Origin: Solibacillus isronensis
Lineage (GTDB): Bacteria; Bacillota; Bacilli; Bacillales_A; Planococcaceae
Reading direction: 5' to 3'
NCBI RefSeq assembly: GCF_900168685.1
Contig: NZ_FVZN01000014.1
Coordinates: forward strand, 310,001 to 374,000
DNA: 64,000 nucleotides
A program made the translations under genes and the position numbers. Of the stretch, positions 9,790-18,120 are shown one piece after another. The first letter of the stretch is position 1. Each line of letters opens with the position of its first letter. The notes under the pieces were generated by a model. The model was not told where the DNA came from. It saw only the letters and a list, made by a program, of their open reading frames with translations, and made no database searches.

Positions 9790-10692
9790 ATGAAATTGTT
9801 ATCATTTAAAGTAAACGAACAAGTAAAGTTTGGCCCAAAAGTGAAAAAAGAAGAGGCAGTTTGGGATGTAGTCGAAATCCAAAAACAACTTAATGTACTA
9901 AAAGACTTTCCGAAAACAATTATCGACGGGATTGCACATGGCTACGAATTTGTTGAACAGGTTCGTAAATTAGTAGAGGCAGCTCAAAATCATGAAGATG
10001 GAGCTCAGTTTAAACTGGCTTATTCTGATATTGAATGGCTGTCGCCAGTTCCTCGTACACCGAAAAATATTTTATGTGTTGGTAAAAATTACAGTGATCA
10101 TGCCCGTGAAATGGGTGCAGAAAAGGCTCCGGAACATATCGTTGTTTTCACGAAGTCACCAACTGCAATTGCTCCGGATGAATCGACATTACCTGTGCAT
10201 GCAGATGTGACGGATTCCCTTGATTATGAAGGGGAGTTAGCTGTCGTAATCGGCAAGCGCGGAAAAAATGTTCCGAAAGCAATGGCATTTGACTATGTGT
10301 TCGGTTATACAATTGCCAATGATCTTACAGCCCGTGACGCACAGGAGAAGCATAAACAGTTCTTCTTAGGCAAAAGCTTGGAAGGCAGCTGTCCAATGGG
10401 ACCGTATTTAGTAACGAAAGATGAAATTCCTGATCCGCATGCATTATCAATTGTGACAAAAGTAAATGGTGAAGTACGCCAAAATGGATCAACGAAAGAT
10501 ATGTTGTTCACTGTTTCTGAAATTATTGAGACAGTTTCAAAATATGTAACGTTAGAGCCAGGCGATGTTATTTTAACAGGTACGCCGGCCGGAGTTGGAA
10601 AAGGGATGAACCCGCCGCAATTTTTAAAAGCAGGCGATGAAGTGAAAATCGCAATCGAAGGAATTGGAACTTTAGCAAACCGATTTGCTTAA
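9790..10692 (+). CDS. yisK: Fumarylacetoacetate hydrolase family protein, YisK-like
   Basis: The core has the FAH fold signatures: ILCVGKNYSDHAREMG, then DSLDYEGELAVVIGKRGKNV with the metal-binding E-x-E, GYTIANDLTARDAQ, and the closing LEPGDVILTGTPAGVG. The family includes acylpyruvate hydrolases and oxaloacetate decarboxylases; B. subtilis YisK is an oxaloacetate decarboxylase that also associates with Mbl. Length is 300 residues. ATG 9790 follows AAGGAG at 11 bases; the GTG at 9778 overlaps that site. The neighbour is yisL, the same order as in B. subtilis. A strong terminator ends the unit. Confidence 0.88.
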   Translation: MKLLSFKVNEQVKFGPKVKKEEAVWDVVEIQKQLNVLKDFPKTIIDGIAHGYEFVEQVRKLVEAAQNHEDGAQFKLAYSDIEWLSPVPRTPKNILCVGKNYSDHAREMGAEKAPEHIVVFTKSPTAIAPDESTLPVHADVTDSLDYEGELAVVIGKRGKNVPKAMAFDYVFGYTIANDLTARDAQEKHKQFFLGKSLEGSCPMGPYLVTKDEIPDPHALSIVTKVNGEVRQNGSTKDMLFTVSEIIETVSKYVTLEPGDVILTGTPAGVGKGMNPPQFLKAGDEVKIAIEGIGTLANRFA

Positions 10693-10732
10693 TATTTTTA
10701 TAGCTGCGGATTGCTAGTTTCCGATATTAATA

Positions 10733-10775
10733 GGTAGTAGATTTCCAGTGTCAGGGGAAATCTACTGCCTTTTTT
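10733..10775 (+). terminator. Strong intrinsic terminator after yisK
   Basis: A 14-bp stem GGTAGTAGATTTCC / GGAAATCTACTGCC (one G-T pair) has a 9-base loop and is followed by seven T. Confidence 0.92.
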
Positions 10776-10894
10776 GCAGAAAAATATAGCTTTTTTATGA
10801 CAACTCATTGAACTTGGAAGATTCAATTGAATTTATATGGCTTCACATGGTAGGATATTGCCTGTAGAGAATAAATAGAAGAGGTGGAAAATTC

Positions 10895-11263
10895 GTGGAT
10901 TTCTTAACTAGTACGACACATATGCACATTACGACTTGGGTACTTGCATTAGTATTATTTTTTATCGCAGCATTATCCGGCAAAAAGTTGAAAGCAGTAC
11001 ACATGATCTTACGTTTAATGTATATTTTAGTAATCGTTACAGGGCTGTCTTTATTCCTTGAATGGCGCGACAAAATTTCTGAGAGCGGCATGAACTATGA
11101 TATGAAAGTGTTATTTGGTATTTTAGTAATCGGCTTTATGGAAATGGTATTAGTACGTAAAAACAAAGGCAAATCTGTCAATATGTTCTGGGTACTGTTC
11201 GGTATCGTTCTATTAATTACATTATACTTAGGCTTAAGCATGGGTATCGGTGTAAACTTCTAA
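10895..11263 (+). CDS. yisL: YisL family (DUF1516/UPF0344) membrane protein
   Basis: A small membrane protein of 122 residues with four predicted spans. The first begins at HITTWVLALVLFFIAA; the second contains MILRLMYILVIVTGLSLF, followed by a short loop with EWRDKISESGMNYDMKV. The GTG start at 10895 has GAGGTGG 7 bases upstream. Length, topology and position directly after yisK match B. subtilis YisL. No biochemical function is known. It is transcribed alone, between two strong terminators. Confidence 0.85.
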   Translation: MDFLTSTTHMHITTWVLALVLFFIAALSGKKLKAVHMILRLMYILVIVTGLSLFLEWRDKISESGMNYDMKVLFGILVIGFMEMVLVRKNKGKSVNMFWVLFGIVLLITLYLGLSMGIGVNF

Positions 11264-11275
11264 TTAAAGAGTGAA

Positions 11276-11315
11276 GCGTGTAAAAAGTGGAGGTGGCTTT
11301 TTACACGCTTTTTTG
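11276..11315 (+). terminator. Strong intrinsic terminator after yisL
   Basis: A perfect 12-bp stem GCGTGTAAAAAG / CTTTTTACACGC is followed by six T. A 21-bp repeat array begins about 18 bases later. Confidence 0.93.
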
Positions 11316-11332
11316 TATGGGGGGAGGAGGAA

Positions 11333-11596
11333 TTCTACTTTTACGGGGATTTGTTCTACTTTTGTAGTGTTTTGTTCTACTTTTGTAGTGTTTTGTTCTA
11401 CATTAGGGAAGGGAAGTTCTCCTTTATATCAAAGATGTTCCACTTTTCTTGTTCATCGTTCAACATTTCATCCGGAAAGTTCTAATAACCCGGAACTTTC
11501 AACTTTAGCTGCAATTTGTTCTACCTTTTTAGAGATTGTTCCACATTTTATACAGGTAGTTTTAAGTCTCCTGCTCGACCTTCTATCTCTGAAACC
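11333..11596 (+). repeat. 21-bp-period intergenic array A1 (TTCTAC orientation)
   Basis: About 13 degenerate units start with TTCTA or a one-base variant, at 11333, 11354, 11375, 11396, 11417, 11438, 11459, 11480, 11498, 11519, 11539, 11560 and 11581. Spacing is 21 bp except for one unit of 18 and one of 20. Units 2 and 3 are identical (TTCTACTTTTGTAGTGTTTTG). The usual core is TTCTACTTTT followed by about 11 variable bases. A 119-codon open frame runs through it (CSTF-rich when translated) but is judged not to be a gene. The remaining bases to 11763 hold no clear feature beyond the promoter region of the next gene. Confidence 0.9.
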
Positions 11597-11763
11597 TTCT
11601 AATAAAACACACCGAGCAATCAATTCCTAATCATATCAAACCCTCTATACACATTTCTGACACGTATTTGTTGAATTTCCTATAAATAACTATTAAAGCT
11701 AGCTACATTTATATCTTTTTTGGTAAAATGACGATGGACTGTATATGAAAGAGAGGGAAATGA

Positions 11764-13215
11764 ATGGGATTTAATAAATGGTTTCGTACATTAGCTGCGG
11801 GTGTGCTGCTTTCGACTTCATTGTCAGTTGCTGCTGTTGCAAATGCGGAAGAGCGTACGATCGCAGATGAAAGTATATATGATGTTTTAGTGGACCGTTT
11901 CTTTAATGGTACCGGTAAAAATGATGATGATACAGTAAATGCGCAAGACCCGTCGATGTTTGCGGGCGGGGATTTCAGTGGACTGCTGAAGAAAATCGAT
12001 TATGTAGCAAATATGGGCTATACGATTCTGTCTATTGGCTCTGTATTTGAAACTGAAAAATATGATGGTTCGATGCCAACGAGCTATACAATGTTTGACC
12101 ACCGTTTTGGTACAGCAGACGAATTTAAAAAGATGGTCGAGGCTTACCAAAAACGTGAAATCAAAATGATGGTTGATTTCCCGATTTCCAATGTTAGTCC
12201 AAACCATGAACTTGCAGAAAGACAAGGATTTGTAGCATCTGAAAATGATGGGAAAATACAGTGGGACTTAACGAATGAAGAAGTACAGAATGAACTGATT
12301 AACAGTGCAGTACAATTTGTAAATACATATAAACTAGACGGGGTTCGTTTGACGAATATTGAACAAGCGGATACTGCTTTTTTAAATCGCTTTATCGAGC
12401 AGTTAAAAGCAGCAGGTGCCTATGTTATTGCGAATGCAGAAAGTGATGCAAATTTTGACGCGAAATTTTACAGTGATACTGCAGCCAACTTCACAAATGC
12501 ATTTAAAAATGTCGATTTAAATACAACAGTACTGGAGCCTCATATCGAGGAAATGCTTTCAGGAACTCCGGTCTTATCGATGACCGATACAATATGGTCG
12601 GATCGCTTCACATTGGCGGCAACAGAGGAAGGCATGTATCCGCCGACACGCAGTAAAATTTCCATTGCGAGCACGCTTTTACTTCCTGGTGTGCCGATCG
12701 TACAATATGGATCTGAAATTGCGATGAATGGGGAAGCGGGTGTTGAAGCGCACCAATACTACAATTTTAAAACAGACTCGGAATTAGCAGATTATGTCGG
12801 AAAGCTCCAGTCATTACGAAATGATTCCGATACTTTGCGAAACGGGGAATTTAAATGGCTTGAAAATAAAGACGGCTATGTTGTATTTGAACGCAAATCC
12901 GATGAAGAAACATGGATTGTAGTCATTAATAATAGTAGTAAAACAAAACGTGTGCATATTCCGGTAGCTGAGCTAGGTGAAGGAAAAGAAATTCGCGGAA
13001 TGTTCAACAGTGAAATCATCCGTGAAAATAAGGACGGCAACTATGCGATTATTTTAGACCGAGAAATGGTGGAAGTGTACCAAGTGATTGAAGCGCGTGG
13101 CATTAACACTTCCTATATTGTGGCACTTGGATTGGTCGTTGTGTTATACACAGCATTTATGATTGTAATTATGAAGCGCGGAAAAAAACGCCGTGCCGAA
13201 AATTCAGTTCAATAG
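11764..13215 (+). CDS. Membrane-anchored GH13 alpha-amylase-like protein, probably inactive
   Basis: 483 residues: a signal peptide to about residue 28 (cleavage near ANA-EE), a GH13 barrel, a small beta domain, and a carboxy-terminal span (SYIVALGLVVVLYTAF) followed by KRGKKRR, so it should sit outside the cell anchored by its tail. The amino end (SIYDVLVDRFFNG, GGDFSGLLKKIDYVANMGYT) is clearly amylase-like and resembles anchored amylases of the B. cereus group. The catalytic signatures are damaged. Region I reads D138FPIS-N143 where DxxxNH is expected. Region II reads GVRLT197 where the nucleophile Asp belongs, with Gln201 replacing His. Region IV has MTD where NHD belongs. Only the region III Glu226 and Asp275 survive. 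Hydrolysis is unlikely; glycan binding is possible. The reading frame is intact. Confidence 0.85.
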   Translation: MGFNKWFRTLAAGVLLSTSLSVAAVANAEERTIADESIYDVLVDRFFNGTGKNDDDTVNAQDPSMFAGGDFSGLLKKIDYVANMGYTILSIGSVFETEKYDGSMPTSYTMFDHRFGTADEFKKMVEAYQKREIKMMVDFPISNVSPNHELAERQGFVASENDGKIQWDLTNEEVQNELINSAVQFVNTYKLDGVRLTNIEQADTAFLNRFIEQLKAAGAYVIANAESDANFDAKFYSDTAANFTNAFKNVDLNTTVLEPHIEEMLSGTPVLSMTDTIWSDRFTLAATEEGMYPPTRSKISIASTLLLPGVPIVQYGSEIAMNGEAGVEAHQYYNFKTDSELADYVGKLQSLRNDSDTLRNGEFKWLENKDGYVVFERKSDEETWIVVINNSSKTKRVHIPVAELGEGKEIRGMFNSEIIRENKDGNYAIILDREMVEVYQVIEARGINTSYIVALGLVVVLYTAFMIVIMKRGKKRRAENSVQ

Positions 13216-13217
13216 TG

Positions 13218-13260
13218 AAACAGCCTGGAGAAGCAGACAACATGCTTTTCCAGGCTGTTT
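13218..13260. terminator. Hairpin between convergent genes
   Basis: An 18-bp stem AAACAGCCTGGAGAAGCA / TGCTTTTCCAGGCTGTTT (one G-T pair) separates the amylase-like gene from yitU. T-tracts are weak on both sides, so termination efficiency is uncertain. Confidence 0.7.
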
Positions 13261-13268
13261 ATAGTTTA

Positions 13269-14075
13269 TTACAGTTTTAATCGGTCCTGCAGAAATTTCC
13301 CGATGCCGTCTTCGTTGTTCGATAGCGTAATTTCATTGGCAATTGTTTTCAAGTCGTCAATACCGTTACTCATCGCAACGCCAACGCCTGCGTATTCAAT
13401 CATTTCCAAGTCATTGTCCTCATCGCCAAATGCAATAATGCGATCACGAGGAATGCCCATTTCTTTTGCAATATAGTCGATACCTACTGCTTTACTTAAA
13501 CCTTTATGGACAATTTCGATAATCGGGAAGGGAGCTCCCCAACGACGATGCTCGATCAGTTCAGCGTGAACATCCTGTAAATGCTTGCGGATAATCGGTG
13601 TATTGACATCATCGGCTTGAATAAGCAAACTTGTCGGATTTTCCTTTAATGTATTTTTCAGATCGCCAGTTAAAATATTGGGATTACCCATATGCAGCAA
13701 CTGAAGCACACCTTCATCTTCACGGTGAAGGTACACATCATCCAATACTTCGGCGATTAAGTTGTCGTATTCGTATTTATGAACCGATTCTACAACATCA
13801 TGGACTACACTTAAATCGACTGTTGTATGAATCGTTTGCCACATCGGATTTTTAGGGTGGTGGATGAGGGCTCCGTTGAAATTGACAATCGGAGTTGTTA
13901 AACTCAGCTCCTGATAATAAAGCTGACTCGCACGATACGGACGTCCTGTCGCGATCATCACCTGATGACCTGCTTCTTTTGCTTTCAACAAAGTTTCCTT
14001 TGTCAGCGCAGAAATCTTTTTCTCGTCCGTCAATAAAGTGCCGTCTAAATCTAATACAATTAAATGTTCGTTCAT
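13269..14075 (-). CDS. yitU: Cof-type HAD-IIB phosphatase, YitU-like
   Basis: 268 residues with all HAD motifs: LIVLDLDGTLL (nucleophile Asp), MIATGRPY (motif II), a lysine before GIDYIAKEMGIP, and IAFGDEDNDLEMIEYAGVGVAMSNG (motifs III/IV). The large C2 cap places it in the Cof/IIB class of sugar-phosphate and flavin-precursor phosphatases. B. subtilis YitU dephosphorylates a riboflavin pathway intermediate. The assignment to YitU rests on the neighbours yitV and yitW, here on the opposite strand. AAAGGAGG precedes the ATG. Substrate is inferred, not shown. Confidence 0.85.
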   Translation of the reverse strand: MNEHLIVLDLDGTLLTDEKKISALTKETLLKAKEAGHQVMIATGRPYRASQLYYQELSLTTPIVNFNGALIHHPKNPMWQTIHTTVDLSVVHDVVESVHKYEYDNLIAEVLDDVYLHREDEGVLQLLHMGNPNILTGDLKNTLKENPTSLLIQADDVNTPIIRKHLQDVHAELIEHRRWGAPFPIIEIVHKGLSKAVGIDYIAKEMGIPRDRIIAFGDEDNDLEMIEYAGVGVAMSNGIDDLKTIANEITLSNNEDGIGKFLQDRLKL

Positions 14076-14186
14076 AAGAGTAAGCCTCCTTTAGCCTGGG
14101 TATAATTGTAACGTGCAAAAATAGCATTCGTCAAAGTTTTGAAACATCGACCAATTTTTGCTAATGTAAACAAAGAGGTGAGAAAT

Positions 14187-14942
14187 TTGATAGTTGATAA
14201 AGAACAATGGAAGTCCATTCCATTACTGCATGTATACGATGAAACGATGGATGAGCAAACACCGGTCGTTATTTTTCTTCATGGTTTTTTAAGCGCAAAG
14301 GAACATAATTTACATTACGCTTATCAGTTTGTGCAACAAGGTGTACGCGTTATACTACCGGATGCTTTAATGCATGGTGAGCGCTCGAATCAATTGACGG
14401 AAGACCAGATGAACTTTAACTTCTGGAAAATTGTATTAAAGTCAGTGGAAGAAGTACATACTATTTATGAAGAATTGAAGCTGAAAAACTTGGCAGGAAA
14501 CAAGGTTGGAATTGCCGGTACTTCAATGGGCGGAATCGTCACTTCAGGATGTTTAGCGATCTATCCATGGATTGAAACGGCAGGTATTTGCATGGGAACG
14601 ACAAGCTATACAAAACTGGCTCTCCATCAAGTAGAGGATTTAAAGCAAAAAGGCGTAACATTTCCGTTGTCTGAAGAACAGCAGACAGGCTTGCTTCAAA
14701 TGCTGCAAAAATTCGATATGGAGCAGCATGAGGAATTATGGGCAAACAAACCGATTATTTTCTGGCATGGTGAGCGCGATACGGTCGTTCCTTATCATAT
14801 GAGCCGAGATTATGTTGAACAACTGGAAAAAGAAAAAAAAGCAGAACATATTACTTATTTGGCAGAACGAAAAGCAGGGCATGCGGTTTCGAGAAACGGA
14901 ATTTTGCAAGTCACGCAATTTATGGCGCAATGTTTGGCATAA
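14187..14942 (+). CDS. yitV: Alpha/beta hydrolase (esterase), YitV-like
   Basis: 251 residues from a TTG start at 14187, chosen because AAAGAGGTGA lies 6 bases upstream; the longer frame to 14139 has no ribosome site. The fold is an alpha/beta hydrolase of the prolyl-oligopeptidase/YitV type: oxyanion strand VVIFLHGF, nucleophile elbow GIAGTSMGG, acidic region IIFWHGERDTVVP, and the histidine in KAGHAVSRNG. The substrate is unknown. It is divergent from yitU and 55 bases upstream of yitW. Confidence 0.87.
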   Translation: MIVDKEQWKSIPLLHVYDETMDEQTPVVIFLHGFLSAKEHNLHYAYQFVQQGVRVILPDALMHGERSNQLTEDQMNFNFWKIVLKSVEEVHTIYEELKLKNLAGNKVGIAGTSMGGIVTSGCLAIYPWIETAGICMGTTSYTKLALHQVEDLKQKGVTFPLSEEQQTGLLQMLQKFDMEQHEELWANKPIIFWHGERDTVVPYHMSRDYVEQLEKEKKAEHITYLAERKAGHAVSRNGILQVTQFMAQCLA

Positions 14943-14997
14943 ATCTTGCGTTCTGCTATGATAAACAATAACACCATGGCGAAAGGGGAAATTTAAT

Positions 14998-15312
14998 ATG
15001 GCAATTGATCACGATATGAAAGAAAGTATGTTAGGTGCATTGGAAAACGTAATTGACCCTGAGTTAGGGATTGATATCGTCAACTTAGGCTTAGTATATG
15101 AAGTGGATTTAACAGACGAGGGCTTAGCAACTGTTACAATGACATTAACATCAATGGGCTGTCCACTTGCACCGGTTATCGTTGACCAAGTAACAACTGC
15201 ACTTAGCGAATTACCGGAAGTAAAAGAAGTAAAAGTAGATATCGTATGGCAACCGGCATGGTCTAAAGACAATATGTCGCGCTATGCAAAAATGGCATTA
15301 GGCATTCGTTAA
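14998..15312 (+). CDS. yitW: MIP18/DUF59 iron-sulfur assembly protein, YitW-like
   Basis: 104 residues, a complete DUF59 domain: ALENVIDPELGIDIVNLGLVYEV, then MTLTSMGCPLAPVI with the conserved cysteine, and a closing VDIVWQPAWSKDNMS segment. This is the bacterial SufT/PaaD/YitW group, auxiliary factors for iron-sulfur cluster maturation. AAAGGGG precedes the ATG. It lies behind yitV as in B. subtilis and is ended by a hairpin terminator. Confidence 0.92.
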   Translation: MAIDHDMKESMLGALENVIDPELGIDIVNLGLVYEVDLTDEGLATVTMTLTSMGCPLAPVIVDQVTTALSELPEVKEVKVDIVWQPAWSKDNMSRYAKMALGIR

Positions 15313-15340
15313 TTAATAAGTGAATAAATGAATTGAAATT

Positions 15341-15376
15341 CGGTCATTTTGCGTATAGGCAAAGTGATCGTTTTTT
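15341..15376 (+). terminator. Intrinsic terminator after yitW
   Basis: The stem CGGTCATTTTGC / GCAAAGTGATCG (two G-T pairs) has a short loop and six T. Confidence 0.85.
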
Positions 15377-15412
15377 ATTAGAAACTTTGTGCAGGAAACA
15401 GGACGTAATTAT

Positions 15413-15474
15413 TTGTTGTTTGACCAACTTTGACTTATAATAAAATTAATCAAAAAAGGTCAAACTAAATGAAA
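15413..15474 (+). promoter_or_regulatory. SigA promoter with CtsR-type operator in its spacer
   Basis: The -35 TTGTTG (15413-15418) and -10 TATAAT (15436-15441) are exactly 17 bp apart. That spacer is TTTGACCAACTTTGACT, on the other strand AGTCAAA-GTT-GGTCAAA, which fits the tandem-heptad CtsR operator (RGTCAAA-NAN-RGTCAAA) except at the central base. A second, weaker pair GGTCAAA-CTA-AATGAAA (15458-15474) overlaps the ribosome binding site. CtsR is the class III heat-shock repressor of clp genes, so heat-shock control is expected. Confidence 0.82.
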
Positions 15475-15485
15475 GGGTGCATTCT

Positions 15486-17615
15486 ATGCAATTTAACCAA
15501 ACACAAGATAATCGTCCGCCATTAGAACAATTTGGACGTAACTTAATTGAACAAGTAAAAAACGGTAAGATGGATCCGGTTATTGGACGAGATGAGGAAA
15601 TCCGGAACGTCATTCGTATTCTGTCACGTAAAACAAAAAACAATCCGGTCCTCATCGGTGAGCCAGGTGTTGGTAAAACAGCGATTGTCGAAGGGCTGGC
15701 ACAGCGGATTGTAAGACAAGATGTTCCTGAAGGATTAAAAGATGCGGAGCTTTATGAACTGGATATGAGTGCACTGATTGCCGGTGCATCATATCGCGGG
15801 CAGTTTGAAGAGCGGCTGAAATCCGTATTAAAGCAAGTGAAAGAATCAGAAGGGCGTATTATTTTATTCATCGATGAGATCCATACAATTGTCGGTGCAG
15901 GAAAAACAGACGGAGCAATGGATGCGGGAAATATGCTGAAACCAATGCTTGCACGCGGTGAACTGCATTGTATTGGAGCAACAACATTGGATGAATACCG
16001 TATGTATATCGAGAAAGATCCTGCATTGGAACGCCGCTTCCAGCAAGTAATGGTGCGAGAACCTTCTATTGAAGATACGGTCTCCATTTTACGCGGAATA
16101 AAAGATCGTTTTGAAGAACATCATCGTGGTGTACGCATTCATGACCGCGCGATTATTGCAGCGGCCCAATTAGCAAACCGTTATATTACAGACCGCTTTT
16201 TACCGGATAAAGCAATTGATCTGGTTGATGAAGCATGTGCAATGATCCGCATCGAAATCGATTCAATGCCACAGGAACTGGATCAGTTAACACGCCGCCT
16301 CACTCAGCTGAAAATTGAACAGCAGGCACTAAAAAAAGAAAAAGATGATGCGAGCAAAAAGCGTCTTGAAATTATTACAGATGAAATTGATACATTGGAA
16401 GTTTCGATAAAATCAATGAAGGAACAGTGGGAACTTGAGAAAAACGGCTTGCAAATTGTGCGTGATAAAAAAGATGAACTGAAAAAAATGGAAGCCGAGC
16501 GCGATGACTTATTTATTTCAGGCAGTAATTTAGCGCGGGCAAGTGAGCTCCAATATAGTAAAATCCCTCAGCTTGAAAAGGAAATCGCTGAACTGGAACT
16601 GCAGTTGAAACAGTCGGAAGGTAACAGGATGCTACGTGAAGAAGTGACTGAAGAAGAAATCGCTAAAATAATTTCACGCTGGACAGGTATTCCGGTAACT
16701 AAGCTTGTTGAAGGTGAACGCGAAAAACTGCTCCGTTTAAAAGAAACACTGCATGAACGGGTAGTCGGCCAGGACGATGCGGTAACGTATGTAACGGAAG
16801 CAGTTTGGCGTGCGCGTTCCGGTATTAAAGATCCGAATAAGCCGATCGGAAGCTTCTTGTTCCTCGGTCCAACCGGTGTCGGAAAAACGGAATTGGCAAA
16901 AGCGTTGGCCGCGCAACTATTCGATTCAGAAGACCATTTTATCCGTATCGATATGAGCGAGTATATGGAGAAACATTCTGTATCACGGCTAGTCGGAGCT
17001 CCTCCAGGCTATATTGGCTATGAAGAAGGCGGTCAGCTGACAGAAGCGGTACGCCGTAATCCATATTCCGTTGTGCTGCTGGATGAAATCGAAAAGGCGC
17101 ATCCGGATGTCGCGAATATTTTACTGCAAGTACTCGATGATGGCCGCATTACCGATAGCCAAGGACGGATCGTCAACTTTACGAATACCGTCATCATCTT
17201 GACATCGAATATCGGTTCACAATTTTTACTGGAAGCATCAGAAGAAGCGGAGCAGCTTGTCCAAACGGCATTACGCCAGCACTTTAAGCCGGAGCTGTTA
17301 AACCGTATGGATGATATTATTATGTTCCATGCCTTATCGAACGAGCACTTCCATAAAATTGCCTGGAAATATGTAAAACAGCTTCAGGATCGGGTCGCAG
17401 AACAGGAAATTATGCTATATGTTGACGCGGAAGTTGTAGACTGGATTGTGAAGCACGGAATTGACCCGCAATTTGGTGCACGTCCGCTCAAACGCTTCGT
17501 CCAACGCCATTTGGAGACGATTGTTGCCCGTGAGCTGTTAAAAGGTGAAGTTACAGCAGGTGGAAGTTTATCGATCGCATTGGAAAATGAAGAGTTAGTT
17601 ATAAAATCAAATTAA
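15486..17615 (+). CDS. Clp/Hsp100 AAA+ ATPase, ClpB-like but without N-domain
   Basis: 709 residues with two AAA+ modules. First Walker A GEPGVGKT at 58-65 and Walker B region ILFIDEIH; second Walker A GPTGVGKT near 461 and [14 protein letters not shown]. Between them is a long charged coiled-coil middle domain (about 265-380) as in ClpB disaggregases. The ~145-residue amino-terminal substrate domain is absent; the protein starts directly at the linker before module 1. There is no zinc finger (excluding ClpE), and I see no IGF/VGF ClpP-docking loop after SNIGSQF. This points to a ClpP-independent unfoldase, though ClpL-like or ClpC-like labels are possible. ATG 15486 follows AAAGGGTG. A CtsR operator precedes it. 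Confidence 0.85.
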   Translation: MQFNQTQDNRPPLEQFGRNLIEQVKNGKMDPVIGRDEEIRNVIRILSRKTKNNPVLIGEPGVGKTAIVEGLAQRIVRQDVPEGLKDAELYELDMSALIAGASYRGQFEERLKSVLKQVKESEGRIILFIDEIHTIVGAGKTDGAMDAGNMLKPMLARGELHCIGATTLDEYRMYIEKDPALERRFQQVMVREPSIEDTVSILRGIKDRFEEHHRGVRIHDRAIIAAAQLANRYITDRFLPDKAIDLVDEACAMIRIEIDSMPQELDQLTRRLTQLKIEQQALKKEKDDASKKRLEIITDEIDTLEVSIKSMKEQWELEKNGLQIVRDKKDELKKMEAERDDLFISGSNLARASELQYSKIPQLEKEIAELELQLKQSEGNRMLREEVTEEEIAKIISRWTGIPVTKLVEGEREKLLRLKETLHERVVGQDDAVTYVTEAVWRARSGIKDPNKPIGSFLFLGPTGVGKTELAKALAAQLFDSEDHFIRIDMSEYMEKHSVSRLVGAPPGYIGYEEGGQLTEAVRRNPYSVVLLDEIEKAHPDVANILLQVLDDGRITDSQGRIVNFTNTVIILTSNIGSQFLLEASEEAEQLVQTALRQHFKPELLNRMDDIIMFHALSNEHFHKIAWKYVKQLQDRVAEQEIMLYVDAEVVDWIVKHGIDPQFGARPLKRFVQRHLETIVARELLKGEVTAGGSLSIALENEELVIKSN

Positions 17616-17620
17616 GTGTG

Positions 17621-17657
17621 AAAAAAGCTTGTGCGTGAATGCGTACAAGCTTTTTTA
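17621..17657 (+). terminator. Strong intrinsic terminator after the clp gene
   Basis: AAAAAAGCTTGTGCG / CGTACAAGCTTTTTT is a near-perfect stem with a 6-base loop; the T-run is the end of the stem. A repeat array starts within 5 bases. Confidence 0.92.
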
Positions 17658-17661
17658 AATG

Positions 17662-17847
17662 TTCTAATAAGGATGGTTAAAGTTCTAATATAATTGAAAA
17701 AGTTCTAATAAAAGCCGGAAGTTCTAATATAAATGTCAGTTGTTCTAATAAGAGGTGCAACTGTTCAAATAAACGGGCCGACTTTTCTAATATCAAGGGC
17801 AAAACTTCTAATATTGCATGGAAGTTTTCTAATAAAATCAGCGCCAC
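17662..17847 (+). repeat. 21-bp-period intergenic array A2 (TTCTAATA variant)
   Basis: Nine units start with TTCTA (one TTCAA) at 17662, 17683, 17703, 17722, 17743, 17764, 17785, 17806 and 17827. The interval is 21 bp except for one of 20 and one of 19. The core here is GTTCTAATA rather than GTTCTACTTTT. The array fills the gap between two convergent transcription units, flanked on both sides by terminators. Confidence 0.88.
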
Positions 17848-17859
17848 CGCAAAAATACG

Positions 17860-17910
17860 CGAAAATAACAAGGGGCTGTCCAGTAGTTTTACCGGACAGC
17901 CCCTTGTTAT
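17860..17910 (-). terminator. Intrinsic terminator after yjzD
   Basis: A perfect 17-bp stem ATAACAAGGGGCTGTCC / GGACAGCCCCTTGTTAT lies just downstream of the minus-strand gene; the minus strand continues with TTTTC. It probably works in both directions. Confidence 0.88.
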
Positions 17911-17913
17911 CTA

Positions 17914-18111
17914 TTAGTGATGCTCTGCTTCAGCTTCTGGAGTTGATTCGTTTGGAATGATTGCAGCGATAATAATAACTAATACGCTGAATACTAATGA
18001 TACGATTACGCCATTCATGAAGTTAAAATCTACACTTAATACAGAACTTACTACATAGTTTAGCATTGAAACTAATAAGAATGACCAAAAGAACGTAATG
18101 ATATATTGCAT
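17914..18111 (-). CDS. yjzD: YjzD family (DUF2929) small membrane protein
   Basis: 65 residues, two predicted membrane spans (IITFFWSFLLVSMLNYVVSSV and GVIVSLVFSVLVIIIAAIIP) and an acidic tail. The start MQYIITFFWSFLL.. is chosen at 18111 because GAGGTG lies 6 bases upstream; the GTG at 18120 overlaps that site. The sequence fits the DUF2929/YjzD family found near fabH in Bacillus. Function unknown. Confidence 0.8.
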   Translation of the reverse strand: MQYIITFFWSFLLVSMLNYVVSSVLSVDFNFMNGVIVSLVFSVLVIIIAAIIPNESTPEAEAEHH

Positions 18112-18120
18112 CAAATTCAC

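Noticed and set aside
11271-11630. 119-codon open frame through array A1, rich in CSTF heptads
   Set aside because: It has no ribosome site, begins inside the yisL terminator and is open only because the 21-bp unit lacks stops. In other arrays a different frame is open (VLL... in A4), so no protein is conserved.
13631-13855. Plus-strand frames inside the yitU gene
   Set aside because: They are antisense shadows of a gene with all HAD motifs.
17677-17871. Minus-strand 64-codon frame over array A2 with leucine-rich heptads
   Set aside because: The apparent coiled-coil pattern is a by-product of the 21-bp period; no ribosome site.
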